Assembly (NCBI GenBank): GCA_022419385.1
Contig: JAJUBI010000005.1
Span: 2,232,001-2,296,000, forward strand
DNA length: 64,000 nt
Reading direction: 5' to 3'
Source of the DNA: Paraconiothyrium sp. Pb-2020
Lineage: Eukaryota > Ascomycota > Dothideomycetes > Pleosporales > Didymosphaeriaceae
The notes under the pieces: model-generated
What the model was told of the DNA's origin: nothing
The model's input: only the letters and a program-made list of their open reading frames with translations
Database searches by the model: none
Position numbers and translations under genes: made by a program
In this document: piece after piece, positions 47,458 to 58,684 of the stretch
Position numbering within the stretch: position 1 is the stretch's first letter
Layout of the letters: the number at the start of each line of letters is the position of its first letter

Positions 47458-49161
47458 AGGGGGCGTCTTAATGTAATTGGAGTGTCGTTACGAGCGATTT
47501 TATTAATGTCTGAACGGGGGTTTAGAGGAAGGATGCTGCAGATGGACCAAGTAGATGTTTGGTTGATTGAGGAGTTGGTATGACAATGGCCCAGTCTGAG
47601 TGCATTTCGTCAGGCACTTGGGAGGATGGAATTGAGATACTACATCGAATCGCATTGAAGGGAAGCTTCCGATAGCTGTGATCAAGAAGACCTAGCGAGC
47701 GCCTGCACCATCGTGGCGTGGTCTATCGAAAGCCATCAAAGAAGCCAGTTCTTCAGTTCTTGCCGCTTTGCCGCGAGCACATTGAGGCGGGTTGGACTCG
47801 CAGAATCTGTGCTCTCATATAAGAACACCTGGCGCTTGTAGTTTAGTAAGAATGTCGCAAACAAGCCTAGATATTCAACCGGCCCCAGCCAGCGTAGTAA
47901 GCAAGAGCAATCCAACCCGAGACATGGTAGCGTGGCATATGACAGACTCGTCGAAGCAAAACGCAATGAACATGAAACTGGTCATATTTACCGCTGAAAT
48001 ATGTCCCAGAAGCGAACTATAGCTTGCGGCGAGTCCCATCTACCTTACGCCGCGCTCTCATGAGACCATCTGCTCACTAAATAGGTATTGCTCACCCAGA
48101 TAGTGCGTGTGCGCGGCACAGTCGACGTTCGGGCCGTGACCAGCTTGTATGGTGTTGGAAGTACCAAGTTTGAGAAAGGCTAGAGGGTAAAGAACATTGT
48201 AGCAAGCGACAAAGTCTTCCACGGAGCCATGAGCTTTGCTGAGTGAAGCTGGTGCGGGATTCGCGTCAGGCGTCAGCACGTGCTGGGGGTTGGAAAGTGC
48301 GGAGAGCGCTCAGGATCCCCGACTTCTCCAATCCGGCAAACATGTGGCCGTAGAAGAAGGTCCCCGTCGACAGACGATCGTATTAGTGTATTTCTTGATC
48401 GCGAATGACATACCTACCGCACGACACGATGAAGCGGAAATGAGAGCAATGTAGTCTTCCCGAGTCCTTCCCAGGCGGGAGCGATCGCGCGGGCGTACTC
48501 CTAGCCCAACCTGGTAGTCGTCGGCTCCCCGGAACGGATACGTGCCCAGCAAAAGGGGCACGACGTTGCAGGCCACATCTCTATTTGGCCTCCGAGGTCG
48601 AGCTCGTCAACTATGCGGATGCGGGTGAGATCAGGGCGCCCCATCCCTCCGGCGGACGACGGACTTCAATTGAGCGAAGCGAGCCAATCGCACATGACTG
48701 AGCCGCACTTCGCCTTACGGCAGCCTGCCCGTGACTTTGTCCGATGCTTGCCACGACCCTTTCGATGAGCCCAAGACTGCTCTGACCGTGTGTGCGCAAA
48801 CGCCTTTGCCATCAGGGTAGGCGTTTGAGTCCGCTTAGCCCCACATTGAACTACGCCCTGGCCTGCGGGAGCACAGAACTCGCCCCGGAGCCTCGCCTAG
48901 CGGAGTTTCTTGAAACATGCGGTGGCGTTCTGTTTCTCGGTTTGTCGAAACAATAGTGCTCGGTGTTGAGTGCGCCGCTCAGATGCAGTAAACATGGGGA
49001 GTACGGGCAAAAGCTATATAGCATCAGGCTTTGCGTTCGAGTCTGTCTCATCATCAGCATCCAGCTTCATCACTACAGTTCTTTACTTCCAACAGTCTTT
49101 CGTTCATCCCACACTCACTTTTTACACTCGCTAAGTCGAATATTCAAACTTAATAGCTACA
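47458..49161. other. Gene-free stretch of about 1.7 kb
   Basis: Short frames only; a 76-codon minus frame at 47736-47966 is the longest with mixed composition and is not convincing. The last about 150 bp (pyrimidine-rich, TATATAGC at about 49014) look like the promoter and leader of the Gly-rich secreted protein gene. Confidence 0.45.
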
Positions 49162-50534
49162 ATGGCCGTCGTTTCTAAGCCCGCTGGCGCTCTTAGCAGC
49201 CTCGTCTTCCTTCTACAGCTTCTTACCCTCGCCTCGGCCGAGGGTTATGGATATGGCGGTGCCGCTTCCTCTTCAGTAGCTGTCTCTACCACTGCTGCTG
49301 GTTACAATGCTGCTCCCATCCCATCTTCGTCTGCCGCTCCTTACGTCCCTAGCAGCAGCGTAGTTGTCTCTGTCCCGACTGGTGGATACGGCAGCGGCCC
49401 TTCGTCCTCTGCAGCAGCCTCTGCGCCTGTCCCTACTCCATCTGCTGGCGGATCGTACGGCGGTGGTCATGGTGGAAGCGGAGGACACGGAGGGTATGGA
49501 GGTCAATCAGGAAAGCCCAAGCCGTCTGGTACGCTTCATAATTTCTTACACTATCCTTCTTGCGATATTGTCGAGTAACTCTCCGATCTTCGATGATACC
49601 ATCCATCTTCATTTCTTGCGATAAAGGAGGCTGACTGAACACGCAGGCCACGGAGGATATGGCAGCGGTAATGGTCATCAATCTGGCGGCCACGGCTCAT
49701 ACGGCTCGGGTAACAAAGGCCACGGGTGTATGTTCTGCTTAAAGCGACACAAATAAAGTTCGTTTGCTGACTTGGAGTAGCTTACGGAAGCGGAAATCAA
49801 GGCAGCGGTCACGGTCAACAATCTGGCGGCCATGGATCGTACGGGTCAGGCAACAAAGGCCATGGGTGTATGTTCGATAATTCAAAATGGCATCATGTGC
49901 TGACTCAAAAGCAGCTCAAGGAAGTGGCAACGGCTACGGATCGCACCAAGGTAGCGGAAATGGCCATCAATCTGGCGGACATGGCTCGTATGGCTCGGGC
50001 AACAAGGGTCACGGATGTACGTTTTGGGCTTCAGTCGAGGTGTTCAAAGATTGCGTACTAACCTCGAACAGCATACGGAGGAGGCAACCACCAAGGTAGC
50101 GGAAGCGGCTACGGCTACGGCTCGCACAAAGGCAGTGGAAATGGAGGCTGTAAGTTCTTCTGCAGAGCATACGATTCTTTCAGGCCTAATATCTCGCAGC
50201 CTATGGAGGCCAGCAGCCTCACTCCAGCGCCGACGCTGCTATGCCGACTCCTACGCCTTCTGCTGGGGGTAATGGTTATGGCTCGGGCCCTTCTGTTCCT
50301 TCTGCCCCGTCCAGCAGCGCGAATAACTATGGTCCTGGGCCCTCTGCTCCCGCTGTTCCGTCTAGCAGCGCTGCCGGCAACGGCTACGGCTCAGGTCCTT
50401 CCGTCCCGGCGACCACACTGCAGACAATTGCTTCAAGCGCCCCAGCCAGCTCTGCGTATGCTCCTGCTACTAGCGCCGCCAGCAACTACGGATCGGGCTC
50501 TGGTTCCGGCTACGGCACTGGCAACAGCTACTAG
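49162..50534 (+). CDS. Secreted Gly/Ser/Tyr-rich repeat protein with one repeat per exon
   Basis: Six exons: 49162-49528, 49647-49727, 49781-49867, 49915-50016, 50072-50149 and 50200-50534, 349 residues. All five introns are phase 1 and all four middle exons (81, 87, 102 and 78 nt) are multiples of three. The protein has a signal peptide (LSSLVFLLQLLTLASA, cut before EG), a Ser/Ala/Pro/Thr-rich part, the repeat region and a Ser/Gly tail ending GYGTGNSY, with no GPI-type hydrophobic end. Middle exons 2-4 each end with the same 15 residues SGGHGSYGSGNKGHG; exon 5 is a diverged copy. Donors (GTATGTTC, GTATGTTC, GTACGTTT, GTAAGTTC) resemble one another. A loosely wall-associated or extracellular structural protein is likely; no enzymatic domain is present. 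Confidence 0.85.
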
Positions 50535-51214
50535 ACAGTCAGTCTATTCTTTTGTAATGTCGCTGGTATTGCATAGCGCTGGAACATCTTCTTTGTTACA
50601 TTTTATAGATCTCGGGTTGGAACTTTTGTTGGCAGGAACATCTAGATTGAATTAGTATAATGGAATGAAGCTAGAGGATAATGACATCCTATTTACCCAA
50701 CAATCTTCAGCCACCGAGTCTAAGTTATTGTGGCATAGCTAGGCAATTCGCATAGGTGATACCTTGCGTGTAGAGAATTCCAGACTAAAATGTAGACGCT
50801 GACACATCGTAAATCAGTGGCTGCATAACGTGACACGTCTGTCTGTATTATAGATCCCGGTGCCAAAACTCCTCTCGGGTGGGGCTTTAGTCAACACCGG
50901 ATACCGCCGAAGCGACTCAGCTTTAAAGATATGTAGACAAGTGAAACCTCTACTGGAACTCATCGGTATTTTACGAAATATCCTCCCCCGCCCTCTCGTA
51001 GCTTTAGGTGCCTATTAATAAATTCCAGCGTTTTAGAAAAGCCTTACAGCTTCCATTGAGGCTGTTGTAGAAAAGGTCGAACTGTTGGTAACATTGCCCG
51101 TTGACGTCACGTTACCCAGTACAGTGCCATTTGCATCTGCCTGGCCAAGTCACGTAGATCTCAGACTCCAGACCCCTACACTAAGACTGGCGCTTTCGTT
51201 GAGCCCCGCCACTC
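50535..51214. other. Intergenic, moderately AT-rich
   Basis: Nothing recognised on either strand. It separates the conserved region from the decayed GH32/insert region. Confidence 0.5.
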
Positions 51215-51553
51215 TCAAAACATGAGATCAAGAGGCTGCGTTGGGAAGAAGACGCTGGTTACGCCTAGTTCGCCTCCGTTCAAGAACAGCTCAATAATGC
51301 TCCTGTCAATAATTCCAGAAATGTTCCACGAGCCGCGCCGCGGATTGTATAGACCTGTCTGGGAGAACTCGGCTGTGAAGAATGGGTTATCAGAGAGTGC
51401 TCCGATATGGCCTCGGTTGAGCCAGACATCGCCAGAGGAAATGAGTGTGCCTCCTGAAATGAATTTGCCGGTCGCCGACGACATGAATGTGAAGTTCAAG
51501 GTTCCTTGAAGTGATGAAGCGTCGGTTGGTTTGGTGACTGGAAGCCCAATAAC
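51215..51553 (-). pseudogene. 3' part of a split GH32 glycosidase gene (C-terminal beta-sandwich)
   Basis: Open from the insertion boundary to a TGA at 51215. The translation has GTLNFTFMSSATGKF, NRGHIGALSDNPFFTAEFSQ and the very typical SWNISGIIDRSIIELFLNGG followed by FFPTQPLDLM, which is the C-terminal beta-sandwich of fungal GH32 enzymes (invertase, inulinase, levanase). No catalytic domain lies directly upstream; the matching 5' part is at 59538-60835 on the same strand and stops exactly where this piece begins. An in-frame TAG that ends the neighbouring AsaB-like pseudogene lies a few bases upstream of this fragment. Confidence 0.85.
51549..51553. repeat. Candidate target-site duplication, right copy (gene-strand GTTAT)
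   Basis: Plus-strand ATAAC, reading GTTAT on the GH32 strand, immediately before GGGCTTCC of the GH32 3' part. The partner is GTTAC at 59538-59542. A C-to-T change in one copy would explain the difference, and using GTTAC restores an uninterrupted GH32 frame. Five bases can match by chance. Confidence 0.4.
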
Positions 51554-51556
51554 AAA

Positions 51557-52469
51557 CTACTGATAGAAAGCCAACGCGCGCAGCTCAATACTTTCGCGTG
51601 GTGCTTCTGACCGTGGGACGTGGGGTTTATAAAAGGAACAATGAGGCACGCCCAAACAAGCTTTAGGTTCAGAGTCGGACTGCTTAAACACGATCACCTC
51701 GTTGGTGGTTTGACCGCCTAGGAAGTACCATTCGAACTTCTTGCGTTCGTACACTTGGAAATTCTCCGTCGCTAAATCTGGATACAGGAGGTCGGCTGAC
51801 TCGATGTCACCTTTGTCCAGATTTGCCGATGAACAGAACGTCAATGGCCAGTCATTCAGCGGACCTCTCAACGGTTTCCAAGCACTACATAAGTATTAGT
51901 GTCCTGCTTACTACGCATCTTTGCTTTTTTACTTAATCCATTGCTATCTTGACTTGCTGAGATACTGCTCTGCATCCGCGCCGTACTGTCGTCGTATCTC
52001 CATTTGTGCGTCCTTAGGAGTGGTGTCGATGTGCGCGACGGAGGTTGGCTGATCGTACTCATATGGCTGACCTGTGGAAACTGGGAATTCAACGTATCGT
52101 TTCCTGATCCCATGGCGAAAAATGTGTACCTTTTCGGCACCCAAGAGGCTCTGCAGCATGCACTCCATGACTTTGAAATAGGATTTCAAGCCTTGCTCGG
52201 TAAAAAAAATCGCTATAAGATACCCCATGATCGACATTGGCGACTGTAAAGCCATCCTTGTCGAACGTGAAGTCGTTCTCGCGTCCCCGGATATCTTTGA
52301 TTCGGATGCCCTCTGTCGGGGTCATTCTCATGTTTGTTTGCTCAACCCCACGGACAGGATACCGAAACGCATATGGTTTTTCTTTCTTGTAGCGATCATC
52401 GAGATTGAGAAAGTAGATCGACGCACGTACTGCCTTATCGTGTTCAATAGACATTGACATCATTTGCAT
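51557..52469 (-). pseudogene. AsaB/CmcJ-like oxidoreductase (7alpha-cephem-methoxylase P8 family), disrupted
   Basis: Segments HDKAVRASIYFLNLDDRYKK, TEGIRIKDIRGRE, FRHGIRKRYVEFPVSTGQPY, VAHIDTTPKDAQMEIRRQYG and GVPHCSFYKP...ESIELRALAF identify the fungal GA4-desaturase/AsaB hydroxylase-desaturase family, used in secondary metabolism. Two lesions are visible. A run of eight T on the gene strand (52202-52209) shifts the frame after SYSDFF; seven would keep it open. At 51944-51946 a TAG replaces the tryptophan expected in the conserved R-W-Q-W-I block, just before an intron at 51885-51932 (GTAAAA...TGTAG). An upstream exon may be missing because the family usually has about 60 more N-terminal residues. 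The gene ends a few bases from the GH32 junction. Confidence 0.8.
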
Positions 52470-53524
52470 GCGGGGCTTGACTGGAAGAAATGAGGTAGGT
52501 GGTGAAGAGTTGGGCTAGTACCACATCAAAACTGGAGAAATATGCGGATTGTTCTAGTAAGCTGAAGGGATAATCAGACTGAATGACGTATTTAGCCTAA
52601 GACTGCCGCTGTCACTTAGTCAAAAGCTCAGGCATGAGGCCTTAGGGCAATCGCGGCACCTCGGCACTACCCAAAGTTTTACACGTCATCCTAGGCTGGG
52701 TTCTTGCAGGAATTGACCGATCGATCTAGACGTAGAATGGTGTTCTGACCGCAATCGACCAACCACTGATGCTCTATTCTTGAACGGGGCAACACATATG
52801 CACACCCCGCAACACTGCATTCATATCAGATGCCACCCTTTTCGATAGGAGTTGCTTGCCTTATCATACAAGGCTGGATGCATATTTGCATAAATGACCA
52901 GCGTAGAACGCTGGCTACAGCAAAGCCCGGATTCACTTCGTGCACCAAAATCAATCAGCTACTTGCTGCGCTCTAAAAGTATGTTGTAGGAATGTTTCTC
53001 ATTCCAGTTATACTAATGAACGTTTACAAGACTATCGCGAATATGCTGCCCAACATTCCGATGTCTACGCAAACGAAGCCCGAGGTTAGGGCGCAGCGTT
53101 GGAAGGCTCACTGGCCGCCGGCCAAAGACACCACCGTTGAAAAGTCCTACGGATTCGAGCAGGGCGAGACCATCCATATTTACGGTAATTGAGAGTTTTA
53201 ACTCTCGCTTGGTGGCTGGGACTGGATAATAATGCATTGTTACCATACTGTATCAACTGCAAATTTCACCATACAGTAACAAGTAACCCATGTCTTGATA
53301 ACAATATCATTGGCCCTTTCAATAATACTGTTCTTCAAACCCGTCATGTGCCATCATATGAATAAGGACATATAGTTTTGGATGTCCAAGCTTACTTCTC
53401 GAACAAACACAAAATCCTAAATTCACACTGCCTCTCACTTGGTCATGTAATTTGCCCACGTAACAGCATGATACTTATCACGCGGTAAGACTGCCACAGA
53501 GTTCTGGTACAAGGCATGACAAAA
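52470..53524. other. Intergenic inside the insert
   Basis: Only short frames; a 66-codon plus frame at 52992-53192 has no recognisable pattern. It includes the upstream region of the AsaB-like pseudogene and the 3' flank of the glycosyltransferase gene. Confidence 0.45.
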
Positions 53525-55141
53525 TCACACTTTGTGAGATCCCCATGTAGTCTATACATCGGTGAGTCTCGCGAATTGAAATAATTTTGATAGACGTACC
53601 TCATCCAACGTAAACAGGGAATAGAGTACCACGAAGGTATGGACGTACATACATACCACAACAACGGGAGCATAGAGCATGCGATGCCACGAGTTGAAAA
53701 AATGAGCATGCTCCAATATCGTCAGGGAGCTTGAGATGGCTATGTGGTCCATGACCATGGAACGAAGAGATCGTCTGCGCTGTCTCAGTAGCTCCCTCGA
53801 TGAACTGTAGCAAGATATTGCGGTGATCTTACGACTTTGATTGATCCGGCTGAGCTATGGCTTCGAATATGAAAGCTCCGAGGGACAGCAAGACGGAAGT
53901 ATCCGTGGCGTAGTTAGAAACCAGGTTCAGAAAGGAACGTTTAATATGACAATACTTTCTGCTCCTTACAGCGAAGCCGAGCTCGCGGGAGTACTGTCTG
54001 CCCGCGTCGCGAGACCACCGTAGCAATTGTTTGAGGTAAGTCCAATCCGAATTTACTCCTGCTGTAATGATGGCAGCATCATGTTTTTGCATACAGGTCT
54101 TCCAGTCATTTGCATATAACCATCCAGTTATGAAGCTGTCGTCCCCTGTTTTCAGTAAATACTTACCCCTCCAGAGATCATTCATGAAGGCGTGCTGAAA
54201 GAGAGCGTCCTTGAGTTTATGTGTTCTATATGCTACGGTCCTTCCTGAAAGATTCATAACCTGGCCATCATTAAAGTATGCAAGCGAGCAATGTAGCATG
54301 TTCCGGCGGACGAGGTTCAGAGCGCCAAAGCTCTCCCATATCGTAAGATTGTCGCTAACAAGGACTGATGACTGTACCTTCTGAGGAACACTGACAGCAC
54401 CGATAGAGTCATCATGAAAGCCGCATACGAGATACTTTAGCGTTTCTGGGCCCCAGATTACGCGGTCATCTGAGAAGACCACGAAGTCTGTGGAGGACTG
54501 TTTAATGCCTTCGAGCAAATGATGCCGAACTCCAGCTTTGGGGACAGATGTCACCGTAATATGCGAATTCCCGAAGATTGACAGTGTATCGTGCATAGCA
54601 TTGATTTTGTCCTCGATGGTGACCACTATGATTTCTTTCGGGTTACTCTCAAGCCATGAACGAACACTACTCACGTAATTACTGGCACCACCCAGAGAGC
54701 ACGACACAATGGTCACGTTATGAAACGTGTTGTGGGCTTGCTTTGATGTCGTCGGCCGATGCGGGCGAAGTCTTGCAACTGCGTAGTGCTGCGTGACATC
54801 GAACAGCAGCAGCAAAAATTGTCTGAATCTGATGTATTTTAGCAAGGAAGATCATCTTATGAAGGTCTTGGTGGCATTTACAGTAGGGGGTAGGTTACAG
54901 CGACATGAAAGAGTTGCGCTGTACCCGAATATTCCTGGTCGTCTATTGCAAAGGTGAAGTTCAGAAGCACCACCAATACAGCAGAAACAGCTCCACCCAT
55001 AGTAAAAAGTGGCCAGACCATGCTCTTTTTGTCACTTTTGACAAGGCCCAGCGTGCTCTTTTGAGTCTCAGACATGCTAGTTGGAAAGATGGACGGTGTT
55101 TGCTGAGCTGAAGGAACCACGACGCTGGACTTCACTGACAT
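53525..55141 (-). CDS. Family-2 processive glycosyltransferase (polysaccharide/hyaluronan synthase-like), intact
   Basis: Four exons: 54882-55141, 53833-54828, 53600-53774 and 53525-53551, summing to 486 codons (485 residues) with every junction in phase. Exon 1 gives a Ser-rich cytosolic start and a membrane helix (FTMGGAVSAVLVVLLNFTF); exon 2 opens with LLFRQFLLLLFDV and carries the GT-A core: VTIVSCSLGG, DFVVFSDDRVIWGPETL (DxD region), KTGDDSFITGWL and the QxxRW motif LKQLLRWSR, marks of processive beta-glycosyltransferases. Exon 3 has HFFNSWHRMLYAPVVVVCMY and a final helix; exon 4 is the short TTWGSHKV tail, matching the E-x-x-WG-x-R end usual in this fungal family. Substrate is unknown. 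It is the only clearly intact enzyme gene in the insert. Confidence 0.88.
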
Positions 55142-56161
55142 ATAAAATGTGAGGCTTGTAAGTGAACTTCGAGGATCATCTTAGGCGGAAGGCGAGAAGC
55201 CACGCCTACCTGTATTACATCACGTCGTGGGAGACCCTGGGTGCCGGTATCATTGAATTCACAACTTCCCCTCGCCCAAATGATAAGCACATGTCGCCAC
55301 CGGCCACACGTATTCAGCCGTGATTGTTTTGGTAGGAGAGTGGATAGGTGTGACCACGTTTTGTACGAGAAGCGGGGTATATAGCTTGGTCATGCGCCTC
55401 AGATGGCTTGATTGGTCGCTTTGAGTTCCTCATGTGTTACACGTGTGCCGAAGTGCAACGTTTTCGCTCACCGCAAATCGGCCTTGTTGCCTCACGGTGC
55501 ATGATACGTGACACGTCTATGCCCACGCATAAGGTATGATTAGGGTTATAGTTATTCAACATCTAAGTAAAAGGAACTAATATATTGTATATATGAAACT
55601 GGGTTTAAAAAGTAAATTTAGTATTTATTTTTACTAAAGAAACATGTTAAAGTATTACTTCAACTAGGATACTATATTAGTAAGCCAAGACTTCTTAAGC
55701 TTATTTAGATAAGAATACACCCCAGAATTTAAATATACAACTTGAATAATTAGGCCACGACATCATGACTGTTCGAGGAACGCCGGCGCAAGTGGTGATG
55801 CATGAGATGATGGATACCCTTGGTATCCCTCCGGCAAGGATATCCAAGTCGTGGACTAGTTTCATCGGCAGTGAAATCGACTGTAAGATGATCTTCACGC
55901 CAGCGAGATCATTATGCCAGAGGATTCAATGGCTTGTTGATGGCAATGAAGAGATGTGCATTAAGGGGAGGGCAAAGGATCTGCCCATTGAGTTAACCGA
56001 CAGTCTGTGCGACCTTTTCTAATTAACCATTCGATATGAGCCCGGTGATCGACCCAGTGTCGAGGAAGTATCATCACATCATGCATTACGTCTGCTGAGG
56101 GAAATGATATAAGCAAGAACAGCTACCAGCTACCAGCTATCAGCATCCTCAGTCACGGTGT
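55142..56161. other. AT-rich island with a small orphan frame
   Basis: From about 55540 to 55765 the sequence is strongly AT-rich with TA-rich runs, unlike its surroundings, as in RIP-affected fungal DNA. Directly after it a plus-strand frame at 55765-56022 (85 codons, e.g. MHEMMDTLGIPPARIS and ICIK-like segments) has normal composition but no known family; it could be the remnant of a larger gene. The part near 55142 is the upstream region of the glycosyltransferase gene. Confidence 0.45.
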
Positions 56162-58440
56162 TCAATAACTTCCCGATTCCTTGAATATTCTTGACCCCAC
56201 TTTCACGGTTGTGGGTCTTGCGGATCGGTCCAGTAGGCTGATAGCAAATTTCATGAGTTCTATATCCGATCCTATAAAGCCTTGTGAGTTTGGTTTGTAC
56301 ACTCGAAGAATGTACCAGGTGTTCATACCTGGAAAACCCATCATGGTTACACATACAGGTAAATACTCCTCATTCCCAGTGACTGTTGAGATGAATGGTA
56401 TTTCTCCAACTAGGCATAAGTTAGCTACTGGTCACCTCGTAAACCCTGACCTTAAGCTACCAGGCAAAACAAGCTCGGGAGCTCCAAGAATGGGCGACAG
56501 CATTTGAGGATCCCATAGCGGTTGATCTTTCCATTGCTCCCTATACCCGTTAGTATCATACCTCATCATCATAGGTGCAGTTATTCACCCGGGCCACTCA
56601 TGGCGATACGTTGGTTTCACGTCGCCTAGCAGGCCCAAAATAACAGTCTTGGTTCGCATCTGGAGAAGATCGCGCATGATCCAGTTCTTATAGATGCCAA
56701 TACAATCCAATGCCTCCCGATGCTGTGCAGGGGTCACACACCACGCCTGCTTCCTAGTCGAGTCAATGCCACAGCAACTCTTTAATTAGAATCTTACCAT
56801 GTTTCGACGTGGCTGGGTAAGGGCAGGTAAGGTTTCTTGCCAAAGGCAACCTGGTACTCTTCCCAGAAAGGCTTGACTCGCTGCCAGAATGAGTAAGCGC
56901 ATGAAGCTGTTGCAACCTACGAGCTTGTTAGTGAGAACGCCTCATGCTAAGAAGTACCTTACCTTGGGGCTAAGAAAGTCCTTAAGCTGCATCCCTGCAG
57001 CTTCGCTTGGTGGGGACATAGACCAATTTTGATCGACGCTAAGAGTTCTCGCTTTTGATTTCAGGTACAAGTCCGCGTCACGTTCCACCTGTCGAAAGAT
57101 ACGCATCTATGGTTCATTCTCGAGGGCTAAAGTATCTTCCAATATCACAATATCGACAGAAGCGACCTCTTCATCAGTACACGCGGGGCTCAAAAGAACT
57201 TCATGGTACCATACTGTGACTAAGTCATGCAGTTTATTCAAATTCCTTCCGAAGACGCATGGGTGTCCCATTGCCTAGCATTGTGAGTTGGTCAGTTTGG
57301 AGATTCGAAGATTCACATGTACTTACGGAACACCAGACCACATGCCCCTCGTTGTGATTGCACCTTTACTCGGCCGGATCGAAAACACCCCACATGCTTG
57401 AGCAGGCATACGCCCACTGATTGTAGCTATTGAAAAAGTCAGTATAGGGTAGGTACCGAGAGAGGCTAAGTAAGAAGCTTACAATCACTTGCAATCGCAA
57501 AATCCAACCATTCGTACGCCGCCACTGCACATGCCTGTCCGCTGCTTCCCCCAGACGGGCTCTGCCACTCATCAGCTCTCGGATTGAAAGGTGCGAGAAA
57601 TTCGATCGATTGAGTAGGTTCTTGTTTTAACACCGATGAGCACATCTGCGTGAGTCCAACAATCTGGCCACCAAGATCAATCAATTTTTGGATCGCAGGC
57701 GCAGTAGAAGTGGCCGGTGGGTAAAGCTTGAGTCGCTCTCTACTGCCCAGGGATGTCTTGACAAGTTTCATGTCAAAGATCTCCTTGACAGCGAAACGTA
57801 TACCCGCGAGTGGCAGTTCTTTGTGAAGCAGACGAGAGGGGATAGCGATGCTGCACCTGTTTCGAGTAGAGCTGCCCACTCGCATAGGGATGAAACTTCG
57901 TAATTATAAGTGAAATGGTTATGTAAGTACGTACTGTCACTCACCTGCCATCCTGAATCTTCCGAAGCGGAAGGGAAAATGCGTTCACTTCGTCATCATA
58001 GAGACGTAGAGCTTGACAGAGCTTGCTCCCAACCTTAACATACGGCCCCAGAATAGGTGCTGCGCCATCCTGCTTTTTGAAGTTGAACACTTGTTTTGTC
58101 AGCCAAGCGGAGGGGAAGCTGGAAACCTCGAATTTCGGCTCTGTGTTCGATCCAACTATATTTATGCAGGCCAGAAATTCTGCGCATAGTGCATCTTCTC
58201 TCTGAAGCAACAGCTCGATATTACCCACGATATCATCGACTAAGCGAGACACCTCCTCATTGGCGACCATCGTGACAGGTATGACTGTAGCAAAGTAACC
58301 ATCCATTCCTGGAGATGCAATGTCCTAGACTAGTTAAAACAGTAGTATGAGATGCACACAGCTCCACTTACATTATTCTGAAGGAATGCGACATAATCTG
58401 ATCTCCCGATCTGAAACAATACCTGCTGCTCTAAATGCAT
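56162..58440 (-). pseudogene. Amidase-signature enzyme (scytalone-dehydratase-like/Arp1-type amidase), disrupted
   Basis: Exons 58372-58440, 57945-58324, 57483-57871 and 57327-57426 join in phase and encode MHLEQQVLFQIGRSDYVAFL, a roughly 150-residue N-terminal region, then the amidase core: LAGIRFAVKEIFD (catalytic Lys), PSGGSSGQACAVAAYEWLDF (Gly/Ser-rich loop with cis-Ser) and SDSTISGRMPAQACGVFSIR. Later parts continue in pieces: GHPCVFGRNLNKLHDLV, CAYSFWQRVKPFWEEYQVAF, LDCIGIYKNWIMRDLL, LWDPQMLSPILGAPELVLP and EEYLPVCVTMMGFPG, to TGA at 56162. Lesions: a phase mismatch after exon 4, TAG at 57107-57109 (CAG-to-TAG type) and TGA at 56585-56587. The family hydrolyses amides; a role in the neighbouring oxidoreductase/UstYa-like set is only suggested by proximity. 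Confidence 0.8.
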
Positions 58441-58684
58441 CATAGAGGTGCTTCTACAAAGTCTTAATTGATGCGCGCTGCTAGGCAACACTAATATATA
58501 TTAATTTGAACTGGCACGCTAGGTTAGTTTTAGCCAGTATAGCCACATACTTATCTAGTTTAGCCTATATATTAGCTCTTCACATACGAATTATCACGCT
58601 GACGAGTGTGCATCATATGCTAATAGTAGTGGAGTGTTACAATTAAGTAGTTACAGTCTCATGTTCCCGCTTCAAACTATCCCC

